Position numbers and translations under genes: made by a program
The notes under the pieces: generated by a model
The model's database searches: none
What the model was told of the DNA's origin: nothing
Seen by the model: only the letters and a program-made list of their open reading frames with translations
From: Lentisphaerota bacterium
GTDB taxonomy: Bacteria; Verrucomicrobiota; Kiritimatiellia; RFP12; UBA1067
Direction: 5' to 3'
DNA length: 12,488 nt
NCBI GenBank assembly: GCA_015061765.1
Contig: SUVZ01000072.1
Location: 1 to 12,488 of the forward strand
Part shown: piece after piece, positions 1 to 7,313 of the stretch
Numbering within the stretch: position 1 is the stretch's first letter
Layout: each line of letters starts with the position of its first letter

Positions 1-1153
1 ATTGGCGGTGGCCGTTCTTCCATTCGCTGAGAGTCATCCCGGTTTCGCGCTTGAAGAATTTCCGCAGGGAATTAGGGTTCCGGAAGCCGCAGAAGTCGGA
101 TATCGACTTGATCTGCCGACCCGATTCCGTAAGGATTTGCTTTGCGCGTTCAAGCTGGATGCGATGTATCTCCTCCAGGATAGAATGTCCTGTGGCCTGA
201 CGGAATCTGATGTCGGCAAGCCGCCTGGAGTAGGGGAAGAGTTCCGCCACCTTTTGGGCTGTAAGCCCTGTGCACGCCTCGTTGCGTATGAGTTCGAGCG
301 CATTGCTGACGTGCCTGTCGTAAGCCGAAAGCAGCCGCGTCGTCGCCCTGCGCACGATGCGGAGCGGACCGAACGAGCGGTGGCGCTCGCCGCTGAATCT
401 GCCGCCATCCCTCATTGCGGCAAGAAGCATGGAAGCCGCAATGCGTCCGCCGAGCTTGAAATCGGGTTCGATTGAACTGAGCGGCGGCGATGTGTGTTCG
501 CAGATGTGCTCATAGTTGTCCACGCCGATGATGGCAAGATCCTTGGGGATGGCGATGTTTTCGAAGCGGGCCGCGGTCACCACGTCTGCCGCCGTCACGT
601 CGTTCGCCGCAAACACTGCGCATGGCAGCTCAAGCGAAGACAGAAACCTGCGCAGTTCAATCTGGCGTTCCGTAAGGTTCAGTTGTTTTGATCCGGTGGT
701 GAATACTTTGCATTTCTTTCCGTTCAGCCGTATGGCGGACGTGAATGCCGTCTTGCGCTCTTCGCTCCAGTAGGTCTTTCGTTCGAACGGGATGAAGGCG
801 AAACTTTCAAAACCTGTGGTCATCAGCTCCTTGGCTGCGGCGCGGGCGGTTTCGGCCGAGTTGTGCGACACTGAAAGTGCCGAAGAAGGGAGCGACTTTG
901 GGTTGTGCGCGTAGAACACAACGGGCAGGTTTCCGAAAATGGCTGTGTCGATGCTGGCGCTTTCGCTTCCGCATTCGGCAATCGCTCCGACAGGATGCCA
1001 GAACTTTCTGAGTTCCGCTATCCGTTCCCGGGAAATGGGGCCTTCGATGGTTTGCACGTGCCAGCCGTTTACGGCGGCAATCTCCTGGACGCCATATAGT
1101 TTTCCGGGCGCCGATGACTTTGCCGAAGGCTGAAAGTATAGAATCACATCCAT
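1..1153 (-). CDS. XylR-type AraC-family sugar-responsive transcriptional regulator (3' end cut by window edge)
   Basis: DNA-binding regulator, read on the minus strand from ATG at 1153-1151 and open to the window edge: 384 residues, no stop. Residues about 2-265 form a LacI/periplasmic-binding-type sensor; FAANDVTAADVV near 181-192 and PPLSSIEPDFKLGGRIAA at 223-240 match the XylR subfamily. Residues about 280-384 form a double helix-turn-helix AraC domain ending in SISDFCGFRNPNSLRKFFKRE and TGMTLSEWK, so only a few residues are missing. In the family, sugar bound by the sensor changes activation of nearby catabolic genes. It is divergent from the GntR-LacI gene and probably controls the same region. 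The ATG lacks a visible Shine-Dalgarno sequence and an in-frame stop lies upstream near 1200-1220. Residues 5-42 are encoded again, almost identically, at the right end of the window. Family assignment is firm; the ligand is unknown. Confidence 0.9.
   Translation of the reverse strand, partial: MDVILYFQPSAKSSAPGKLYGVQEIAAVNGWHVQTIEGPISRERIAELRKFWHPVGAIAECGSESASIDTAIFGNLPVVFYAHNPKSLPSSALSVSHNSAETARAAAKELMTTGFESFAFIPFERKTYWSEERKTAFTSAIRLNGKKCKVFTTGSKQLNLTERQIELRRFLSSLELPCAVFAANDVTAADVVTAARFENIAIPKDLAIIGVDNYEHICEHTSPPLSSIEPDFKLGGRIAASMLLAAMRDGGRFSGERHRSFGPLRIVRRATTRLLSAYDRHVSNALELIRNEACTGLTAQKVAELFPYSRRLADIRFRQATGHSILEEIHRIQLERAKQILTESGRQIKSISDFCGFRNPNSLRKFFKRETGMTLSEWKNGHRQ
1028..1141. repeat. 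114-bp near-identical direct repeat, copy inside the intact regulator gene
   Basis: This stretch matches 12374-12487 in the same orientation with a single mismatch at 1124. It lies in the sensor-domain coding part of the minus-strand regulator. The other copy is the end of the window. Confidence 0.9.
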
Positions 1154-1275
1154 TAACGGCAATTGTACCACGATAAGAATAAAAGAACACCATGAAAATT
1201 CCGAAAAAAGTTATCTAGATAACCGGTACGGGGTATCGAACTTAATGCTACAATTGGCGGCAGTTGGAGGAATCC
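1154..1275. promoter_or_regulatory. Divergent promoter region between the two regulators
   Basis: This 122-bp gap separates the start codons of the two divergent regulators. On the plus strand, TGCTACAAT at 1246-1254 resembles an extended -10 element and would start transcription near 1261, just before the GntR gene. On the minus strand, TGGTACAAT (1170-1162) is a matching extended -10 that would start transcription at about 1155, almost at the XylR start codon. Neither has a convincing -35 box, which is normal for extended -10 or activator-dependent promoters. The promoters are inferred from motif matches alone. Confidence 0.45.
1210..1223. promoter_or_regulatory. Perfect 14-bp palindrome, candidate regulator operator
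   Basis: GTTATCTAGATAAC is a perfect inverted repeat with no spacer, close to midway between the two candidate -10 elements. Relative to a plus-strand start near 1261 it covers about -51 to -38, where binding could affect either promoter. GntR-family dimers commonly bind short palindromes like this, so the adjacent GntR-LacI protein is the first candidate ligand. AraC-family proteins usually prefer direct repeats. No second copy was noticed elsewhere in the window. Confidence 0.5.
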
Positions 1276-2385
1276 ATGCGCCAAGGCAAAGTAAAAGACA
1301 TTGTAGAACAGTTGAAAGCCGACGTTATCGCCGGTCGCTATGGCACCAATGTGCCGTTGCCGAGTTCTTCTGTCCTGATGCGGAAATTTGGGGTCGCCCG
1401 TGCCACTGCCGTTGCTGTACTGAAGGAACTTGAGCGTCTGGGGCTGGTGATATCCAAACGCGGCTGTGGAACGTTTGTGAGAAAGAATGCCTGTTTCCGT
1501 AAGATAGGCCTAATTGTTCCTGGCATAGCGGTCACGGACTTCTTCAAGCCTATCGTGAGCGAGATAAACCGTCTTGCGCATGAGTCAAACTACGAACTTC
1601 GATTCGGCGAGGTGTGGAGTGAGATACGCGAGGACCGGAAGGCCCAGGTGAAGGCCTTGGCCGAGGAATTCGTCAACGGCGATTTTCAGGGCGTCATCTA
1701 TGAACCTATGGCAGGTAAGCTCGGCGACGAGATAAATCCGGTCGTGCTGGAAATGTTCGACAGGAAGAAAATCCCCGTTGTCCTTCTTGACTGCGACATC
1801 GTGCCGTTCCCGGAGCGGAGCCGCTACGATGTGGTCGGAGTGAACGACTTGGAGGCGGGCGCGAGAATAGCCAAGCATCTGCTTTCCGTAGGTGCGAAGA
1901 ACATACACTTTCTTGTCGGCAAACTGTTTCCGACCACATTCGCGAACCGTCTTGCCGGAGCGGAGTCGGCGTTGAAGCTTGCGGGGATGCAGATGCCGAA
2001 GGGAGGCAGTGCGCTTCATGCCGAGGCGGACGACCTCAAATCGCTCAAACGCTATCTCAGGCGCCAGAAGTCGCGTCCGGACGCGTTCATCTGCAGCAAC
2101 GATTTGATCGCGGCGGTGTTCAAGCAGACCCTTGAAGCGGCGGGTCTTTGGGTGCCGCAGGATGTGATGCTGACGGGATTCGCCGATCTTCCCATCGCGT
2201 CGCTCATGACGCCAAAACTGACGACGGTGCATCAGAACCGTGTGCAGATGGCACGGGCGGCATTCGATCGCCTCATGGCCCGCATCGCCAGTCCCGATCT
2301 GCCGCCCTGCGACATTTTCCTTCCCTCGCGGTTGATAGTGAGAGAATCGACTTCAAGAAACAAAACCAACAGAAATAAAAAATGA
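1276..2385 (+). CDS. GntR-family transcriptional regulator with LacI-type sugar-binding domain
   Basis: A 369-residue one-component sugar sensor and likely repressor. Residues about 5-70 form a GntR winged helix: LPSSSVLMRKFGVARATAVAV at 28-48, then LKELERLGLVIS and RGCGTFV. Residues about 75-355 form a LacI/periplasmic-binding sensor, with DVVGVNDLEAGARIAKHLL (185-203), FICSNDLIAA (271-280), LTTVHQNR (315-322) and LPSRLIVRES near the end. The start is ATG 1276 because GGAGG at 1266-1270 sits 5 nt upstream; the in-frame TTG at 1264 would place the ribosome site inside the gene. The stop overlaps the next start by 4 bp (ATGA), so the regulator is translationally coupled to the fucosidase and probably autoregulated. 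The lysine- and asparagine-rich tail is ordinary. The sensed sugar cannot be read from the sequence; fucose or a fucosylated glycan fragment is a guess from context. Confidence 0.92.
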   Translation: MRQGKVKDIVEQLKADVIAGRYGTNVPLPSSSVLMRKFGVARATAVAVLKELERLGLVISKRGCGTFVRKNACFRKIGLIVPGIAVTDFFKPIVSEINRLAHESNYELRFGEVWSEIREDRKAQVKALAEEFVNGDFQGVIYEPMAGKLGDEINPVVLEMFDRKKIPVVLLDCDIVPFPERSRYDVVGVNDLEAGARIAKHLLSVGAKNIHFLVGKLFPTTFANRLAGAESALKLAGMQMPKGGSALHAEADDLKSLKRYLRRQKSRPDAFICSNDLIAAVFKQTLEAAGLWVPQDVMLTGFADLPIASLMTPKLTTVHQNRVQMARAAFDRLMARIASPDLPPCDIFLPSRLIVRESTSRNKTNRNKK

Positions 2386-3833
2386 TAAAGGTATCCATAT
2401 TGAAAATGAATCTGAGTTCAATTGCAGCATTCGCTTTCACCGCCGCTTCAATTGCGTGCGCACACGGTGGCGGCCGTCCGGTGCCGGGCGAAGCGCTTCG
2501 CGCACGGTTGGCGGAGGGTGTGGATGTAATCGGTATCGTCCATTGGGGGCTTAACACCTACACCGACCGCGAATGGGGATACGGCGATGAAGATCCGCAG
2601 ATGCTGAATCCGTCCGCATTCGATGCGGATCAGATTGTGAATGCATGCAAGGCAGGCGGACTGAAGGGGCTGGTTGTCGTAGCCAAACATCATGACGGGT
2701 TCTGTCTATGGCCTACCGAGACAACATCCCACAACATCGTCAAGTCTCCGTTTCGCGGCGGCAAGGGAAACTACGTGAAGGAAATGGAACAGGCGTGCCG
2801 TCGTGCAGGACTGAGATTCGGAGTTTACGTTTCGCCCTGGGACCGCAACAGTGCACACTATGCCACGGAAAAATATGTCGAGATTTTCCACGCGCAGATC
2901 AAGGAACTGCTTGGTGGCGGATATGGTGAAGTGTTTGAGATGTGGTTTGATGGCGCGAACGGCGGAGACGGTTGGTATGGAGGCGCGAACGAACGCCGCA
3001 AAATAGGCGTAGCGGGAAAATACTACCGTCTGGATGAAGTGTTCCGCTTTGTGCGCAGGTTCCAACCTGGTGTGACGATATTCGCCGGTGAAAACGACGG
3101 TTCGGATTTCCGTTGGCCAGGTAATGAAAGAGGTGTCCTTGATGCCAATTCAAGGGCGACGATTGTTACTACCGGTGGTTTCGCAAACCGCAGGTATGGG
3201 AATCCCGAATATGAGAAGCGCATAAACACCGGGATGCCAAGCGGCACCTATTTTAGGATGTGTGAAGCGGATTTTCCGCTCAGGAAGGGATGGTTCTACC
3301 ACGAACGGGAAAATGGCACGACCAAAAGGGCAGCCTATCTGACGCAACGCTATATTGGAACGGTCGGAAACGGCGGAATCATGAACATTGGAATCGCTCC
3401 GAACAAGGCCGGTGTTCTTGTTGAAGATGATGTCCGGGAGCTCAAGAGGTTCGGCGAAATGTGCAGAGCGCTTTTCGTCAATGAGGTGAAGGAGGACGGC
3501 AAGCCGTTCAACATGGTGGAAATGCGAGAAGACCTCTCCAACGGTGAACAGGTCGACGGTTGGAGGATTGTTGCAGACGGCAAGGAGATTTTCTCAGGTG
3601 AATCAATCGGCTGCCGCCGCATCAGGCTTTTGGAAAAGCCTATTGCGCCTCGAGACTGCAGGGTTGAGATCACTTCGCACGGAGGAAAACCGCTGCCGGT
3701 GAATATGCGCAGGTATTTGGTCGATACAGAACTTGCAAAAGCGGTACTTTCTGCCACAGGTGACAGCGGAGAGACGGAGACTGTCAAAAAAATGTTTTCC
3801 GTGAAGGAAGGCAAAGCCACCGTCTACGAATAG
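2382..3833 (+). CDS. Secreted alpha-L-fucosidase, GH29 family (GH29-B-like)
   Basis: Retaining exo-glycosidase that would release L-fucose from glycans outside the cytoplasm; 483 residues. An N-terminal hydrophobic stretch (about 10-27) ending ACA-HGG looks like a signal peptide. The TIM barrel runs from about 45 to 365: VHWGLNTYTDREWGYG (53-68), KHHDGFCLWPTETTSHN (102-118), GVYVSPWDRN (147-156) and MWFDGANG (187-194). By family analogy D190 in WFDG is the nucleophile and E249 in WPGNERG the acid/base; the WxGNExG motif points to GH29-B, whose members favour alpha-1,3/1,4-fucosides. Compared with typical members there is a glycine-rich insertion of about 13 residues after the nucleophile (195-215). 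Residues about 366-483 look like a C-terminal beta domain. ATG 2382 overlaps the upstream stop; an alternative ATG at 2406 would only shorten the signal peptide. Linkage specificity is inferred. Confidence 0.9.
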   Translation: MIKVSILKMNLSSIAAFAFTAASIACAHGGGRPVPGEALRARLAEGVDVIGIVHWGLNTYTDREWGYGDEDPQMLNPSAFDADQIVNACKAGGLKGLVVVAKHHDGFCLWPTETTSHNIVKSPFRGGKGNYVKEMEQACRRAGLRFGVYVSPWDRNSAHYATEKYVEIFHAQIKELLGGGYGEVFEMWFDGANGGDGWYGGANERRKIGVAGKYYRLDEVFRFVRRFQPGVTIFAGENDGSDFRWPGNERGVLDANSRATIVTTGGFANRRYGNPEYEKRINTGMPSGTYFRMCEADFPLRKGWFYHERENGTTKRAAYLTQRYIGTVGNGGIMNIGIAPNKAGVLVEDDVRELKRFGEMCRALFVNEVKEDGKPFNMVEMREDLSNGEQVDGWRIVADGKEIFSGESIGCRRIRLLEKPIAPRDCRVEITSHGGKPLPVNMRRYLVDTELAKAVLSATGDSGETETVKKMFSVKEGKATVYE

Positions 3834-3874
3834 GTCGAACAAGGCGGATTTTGATAGACAAGGGAGAAGATGCG

Positions 3875-4516
3875 ATGAAAAGTGAATGTCTTAAAATTTC
3901 AGTTTCCATTCTGTTCGCAGCAGTAACAGCTGGAGCAACCGAGTCTAATGTTATCGATGTGTTCACTGACACCGATCGTAGTGTCTTGTATAGAACAATG
4001 TCATCGGATACATTGATTCTGCCCATTGATCTTGGTGCATATAATGCGGATGATGCAAAGCTCTCCGTTTCCGGCATCAATTTCAGCAAGACGTTAGTCT
4101 ATGATGGGTCATCCAATTTTATCGTTGCTTTCCCTCCTGCGACGGAGAACTCGGAAAATGTGTACGATTTAACGCTTACATATTTCAAAGACGGTGGTCC
4201 GACATTTGTGCGTACCGCCACCGTTGGACATGTGGCCAGTTGCGGAACTGATTCAGCGACGGCAAAACTGTTGAGAAACAGTGATTCACGTTGGGGCCTT
4301 ACAGGATGCCGTGCAGTCTTTCAGATACCATTTGGCGCCAAGTCGCTGACAATCGATTCTGATACATACACACTTGATGGTCTTGCCGGTTGGTTTGCAT
4401 GGAAGTTCGAGCGATCAAGTGCAGCGCAGGAGCTTGAACTCTCTTCAATCGATGGAGATTGCAACGCAAGACTGATTCCGTCATTGATTAGCGGTTTAAT
4501 CTACTGCATCCGATAA
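3875..4516 (+). CDS. Small secreted protein of unknown function
   Basis: Not recognised. The 213-residue product begins with a clear signal peptide (MKSECLKISVSILFAAVTAGA, cleavage after about residue 21). The mature part alternates short hydrophobic stretches with D, S, T and N, as in an all-beta domain: for example TLILPIDLGAYNADDAKLSVS and FVRTATVGHVA. Near the end WFAWKFERS precedes a short hydrophobic tail ending SLISGLIYCIR. ATG 3875 is chosen because AGGGAG at 3861-3866 lies 8 nt upstream; the in-frame TTG at 3851 has no such support. It sits 41 bp after the fucosidase and 17 bp before the first SUMF1-like gene, so it is very likely co-transcribed. Base composition is visibly more AT-rich than in the upstream genes. 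A role as binding or accessory protein for the secreted enzymes is a guess. Confidence 0.75.
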   Translation: MKSECLKISVSILFAAVTAGATESNVIDVFTDTDRSVLYRTMSSDTLILPIDLGAYNADDAKLSVSGINFSKTLVYDGSSNFIVAFPPATENSENVYDLTLTYFKDGGPTFVRTATVGHVASCGTDSATAKLLRNSDSRWGLTGCRAVFQIPFGAKSLTIDSDTYTLDGLAGWFAWKFERSSAAQELELSSIDGDCNARLIPSLISGLIYCIR

Positions 4517-4533
4517 AGAGAAAGGGCGAAATT

Positions 4534-5898
4534 GTGAAAAGATCCATCTGTGCATTGATATCGGTGCTTGCCGGAACGGTTTTTGCCGATGCAACCGTCG
4601 CTGCGGTTAAGATACGTCAGGATTGGCCATGGTCATCAGATATTTTGGTTGACTATGTTGTGTCTGGTGTGACAGAACCGATGGATGTTTCAATTTCGGC
4701 AATTGGTAAAGATGGGCGGCTGCAGGTTCCGGACTCGGCGGTTTCCGGAAAACGGTATATGGTTGCCAAAGATGGAGCCTATCGGTGCTTCATAGATCCG
4801 ATAGAGGCATTCGGCTGTGGGACAGGCTATCTTTCCGGCCTCAAGATTGACGTCACACTTTCCAGGGCGTCCAGCAAGAGCGGGGAAGTCCTTTACAAGA
4901 TATTTGATCTTCAGAACAGGTCTGTGACAGATGTCACCAGAGGAGAGCTTCTCAATGGCGATTACGGTCCGGTTGAGACGGATTATTCAAAAATGGGGGA
5001 GGGATACTCCACTCCGCTTTCTGATGTGCTGATATGGACGGGCGTCACCAATTACCCCGGAGCCAAGACGACAAAGCTTGTCATGCGTAAGATCCCCGCA
5101 GGCGGATTCCGGTATCCCCAAAATGGTATCTGGGGGAATGCGGAATACTCGATAACGGTGTCAAAACCGTACTACATTGGTGTGTTTGAACTTACGCAGG
5201 GGCAGTATGAGTTTTTCTGCAATACAAATAACAATTCGCTGTCATATATGAATCCTGCCGAGTTGGCATGTAATGTTGCCGATGACAAGCCGTTGCAGAA
5301 TTTCACCGTAAAAAAGGTGATATATGATGATGTACGTACATGGGATTCAAGCACAGGTGCAATGAAGATACTTAAGGATCTTTTTTCGGATTCCGGTACA
5401 TATTATTTCGATTTGCCTACCCGGGCAATGTGGTATCGGGCAATGCGAGCGGAATCGACCACCTACTACTATGATGGAATTGAAGGTGCCCCGTCCAATT
5501 TTGATGCGGATGAGCGGATTGCACGTCTTGGACGCTTTGCGGGTACAGGAGGTATAGGCGTTGATAGAAATGGTGTTGTTGTAACCAACGGAACAGCCTC
5601 CGTTGGCAGCTATAGACCGAATGCGTTTGGGTTATACGATATGATTGGGAATGTAATGGAGTGTACGCGTGATTACGGTCATCACTTTTCATCTGATTCA
5701 ACCGATCCCATCAGTTCGACGTCTGCAAGTTCAAATGCATTTGGGATTTATGGCAATGCCTGGGATCGCAATGCGTGTCTATGGCCGCAGGAGTCGTTCA
5801 ATATGAACATACATGCCGGTACTTCGAAACGCAGTTATATAGGCGTGAGGCTTTCATTTTTCGAGGATGAACATCCAAATAAGACAAATGAAGAATAA
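4534..5898 (+). CDS. Secreted SUMF1/FGE-like domain protein, copy 1 (probably not catalytic)
   Basis: 454 residues. Signal peptide 1-20 (ending VFADA); a beta-rich N-terminal domain, about 21-110, starting VKIRQDWPWSSDILVDYVVS; a linker 119-190 shared almost exactly with the next gene; a SUMF1/formylglycine-generating-enzyme fold, about 181-442. SUMF1 signatures are YYIGVFELTQGQYEFF (213-228), FDLPTRAMWYRAMRAES (292-308), VGSYRPNAFGLYDMIGNVMEC (357-377) and IGVRLSFF (436-443). True FGE enzymes carry a cysteine pair after a GGS motif near the C-terminus; here the region reads NAWDRNACLWP, with a single cysteine (C415) and no GGS, so sulfatase activation is unlikely. GTG 4534 is preceded by AAAGGG 7 nt upstream. 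SUMF1-fold proteins also serve as ligand-binding lectin-like domains; a glycan- or surface-binding role is inferred. Confidence 0.85.
   Translation: MKRSICALISVLAGTVFADATVAAVKIRQDWPWSSDILVDYVVSGVTEPMDVSISAIGKDGRLQVPDSAVSGKRYMVAKDGAYRCFIDPIEAFGCGTGYLSGLKIDVTLSRASSKSGEVLYKIFDLQNRSVTDVTRGELLNGDYGPVETDYSKMGEGYSTPLSDVLIWTGVTNYPGAKTTKLVMRKIPAGGFRYPQNGIWGNAEYSITVSKPYYIGVFELTQGQYEFFCNTNNNSLSYMNPAELACNVADDKPLQNFTVKKVIYDDVRTWDSSTGAMKILKDLFSDSGTYYFDLPTRAMWYRAMRAESTTYYYDGIEGAPSNFDADERIARLGRFAGTGGIGVDRNGVVVTNGTASVGSYRPNAFGLYDMIGNVMECTRDYGHHFSSDSTDPISSTSASSNAFGIYGNAWDRNACLWPQESFNMNIHAGTSKRSYIGVRLSFFEDEHPNKTNEE
5023..5087 (+). repeat. 65-bp exact repeat, first copy
   Basis: This stretch in the linker of SUMF1-like copy 1 is base-for-base identical to 6438-6502 in copy 2. 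It sits in a wider homologous block (4895-5102 against 6310-6517, about 208 bp) in which I count about 14 differences, mostly at third codon positions. Confidence 0.9.
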
Positions 5899-5945
5899 CG
5901 TAACTTCTTTAATTCAGTATAGAGTAGTGAATGTGAGGTATTAAG

Positions 5946-7310
5946 ATGAAGAAATTCATGCTGTGTATTGTCTTGGTCGCCATGTTATTGGAATCTTTTG
6001 GTGCCGTTGTCGAGCGAATGGTTGTACGTCAGCAATGGCCATGGTTCGATGATGTTAAAATAGAATATCTGTTGACTGGGGTAGACAGTTCGGCTGATGT
6101 CGAGCTTTCGGCGGAGTCTGGAGAGAAACGTCTGAATTTATCAGACAATCATATCCGCGGCAAATGCCGCTTAATAGATAAGGACGGAATTTATACACTG
6201 ACCATAAACGCAAGGGATATCGCAGAAAATAATCCTGGTGTCAGCTTAAAAAACGTCAAGTTTGGGTTGTCGGCGGTACCTGCGACAGAGAGAAGCAAAG
6301 AAGTCATCTACAAGATATTTGATCTCCAGAACAGGTCTGTGACAGATGTTACTCGCGGAGATCTTCTCAACGGTGATTACGGTCCGGTTGAGACGGATTA
6401 TTCAAAAATAGGGGAGGGATACTCCACGCCGCTTTCCGATGTGCTGATATGGACGGGCGTCACCAATTACCCCGGAGCCAAGACGACAAAGCTTGTCATG
6501 CGAAAAATCCCCGCGGGGGCTTTTGAATATCCAAAGAGAGGCGATTGGAATAATACCGTCAAATATACCATTTCAGTGTCCAAGCCGTTTTATATCGGAG
6601 TGTTTGAACTTACGCAGAGGCAGTACGGGTATTTTTCAGCAGGTGTTTCCGCAAGTCACTATGATCCAGATGAGCTTGCTTGCAATGTGGGAGATGCCAA
6701 GCCCGTTCAGAACATAACCACACTTTATGGAATATATGGCGGCGACAGAAGTTGGGATGCAAGCACTGGCACTATGAAAGCGCTTAAAGAACTTTTTTCA
6801 GCTGCGGGCACATATTGTTTTGACTTGCCGACGCAAGCGATGTGGTATCGTGCGATGAGAGCGGAATCCACAACTTACTATTATGACGGCATCGACTCGG
6901 TGCCTGATGATTTCGATAAGGGCGACAGGATTGCGGCGCTCGGCAGATTTGCCGGAACAGGGGGGATAGATGCCGCGGATGACGGATCTGCAATAACGAA
7001 TGGAACTGTGGAAGTGGGGCTTTACAGACCGAACGCCTTTGGTCTATACGACATGATAGGGAATGTATTGGAATGTACACGTGATTACGGTTATCATTTT
7101 TCATCTGATTCGACCGATCCCATCAGTTCGACATCTGCAGGTTCGAATGCATTCGGACTTTTCGGCAATTCATGGGATAGAGATGCATGCTTGTGGCCCC
7201 AAAAGGAAAACTCGGCGAATATCCACGGGGCAACATCTAAGCGGCCGTATATAGGGGTGAGACTTTCATTTTTTGAGGGTGATCATCCCAACAAACCCAG
7301 CGGAGAATGA
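5946..7310 (+). CDS. Secreted SUMF1/FGE-like domain protein, copy 2 (tandem paralogue)
   Basis: 454 residues, exactly the length of the preceding paralogue. Hydrophobic signal peptide 1-20 (ending ESFGA); an N-terminal beta domain about 21-112 starting RMVVRQQWPWFDDVKIEYLL; a linker 120-191; a SUMF1 fold to about 443. Motifs: FYIGVFELTQRQYGYF (215-230), FDLPTQAMWYRAMRAES (292-308), VGLYRPNAFGLYDMIGNVLEC (357-377) and IGVRLSFFEG. As in copy 1 the catalytic region has one cysteine (C415 in RDACLWP) and no GGS, so formylglycine generation is unlikely. GTGAGGT at 5933-5939 lies 6 nt before ATG 5946. The N-terminal domain has diverged strongly from copy 1, whereas the linker contains a 65-bp exact DNA match to it. 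The stop lies 3 bp before the next start, indicating co-translation. Confidence 0.85.
   Translation: MKKFMLCIVLVAMLLESFGAVVERMVVRQQWPWFDDVKIEYLLTGVDSSADVELSAESGEKRLNLSDNHIRGKCRLIDKDGIYTLTINARDIAENNPGVSLKNVKFGLSAVPATERSKEVIYKIFDLQNRSVTDVTRGDLLNGDYGPVETDYSKIGEGYSTPLSDVLIWTGVTNYPGAKTTKLVMRKIPAGAFEYPKRGDWNNTVKYTISVSKPFYIGVFELTQRQYGYFSAGVSASHYDPDELACNVGDAKPVQNITTLYGIYGGDRSWDASTGTMKALKELFSAAGTYCFDLPTQAMWYRAMRAESTTYYYDGIDSVPDDFDKGDRIAALGRFAGTGGIDAADDGSAITNGTVEVGLYRPNAFGLYDMIGNVLECTRDYGYHFSSDSTDPISSTSAGSNAFGLFGNSWDRDACLWPQKENSANIHGATSKRPYIGVRLSFFEGDHPNKPSGE
6438..6502 (+). repeat. 65-bp exact repeat, second copy
   Basis: Identical to 5023-5087. It encodes DVLIWTGVTNYPGAKTTKLV plus two residues in the same reading frame as in the paralogue. 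Exact identity at silent positions here, against clear divergence on both sides, points to recent duplication or local gene conversion. Confidence 0.9.
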
Positions 7311-7313
7311 TTC

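Noticed and set aside
2..475. Plus-strand 157-residue frame at the left edge
   Set aside because: It is antisense to the AraC domain of the regulator and shows no domain features of its own.
807..1193. Minus-strand open frame of 128 residues starting at 1193
   Set aside because: It overlaps the XylR-type regulator in another frame. The regulator frame has continuous family motifs, while this one has arginine-rich sequence of low credibility.
1264..1278. TTG at 1264 as start of the GntR-LacI regulator
   Set aside because: The ribosome binding site GGAGG at 1266-1270 is placed correctly for ATG 1276 and would lie inside the gene if TTG 1264 were used.
5899..5945. Internal promoter between the two SUMF1-like genes
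   Set aside because: TATAGA at 5918-5923 has no matching -35 element at a proper distance, and the 47-bp gap is compatible with one transcript.
4534..7310. Active formylglycine-generating enzymes activating a sulfatase
   Set aside because: The catalytic cysteine pair and GGS motif are absent in both copies and no sulfatase is encoded in the window.
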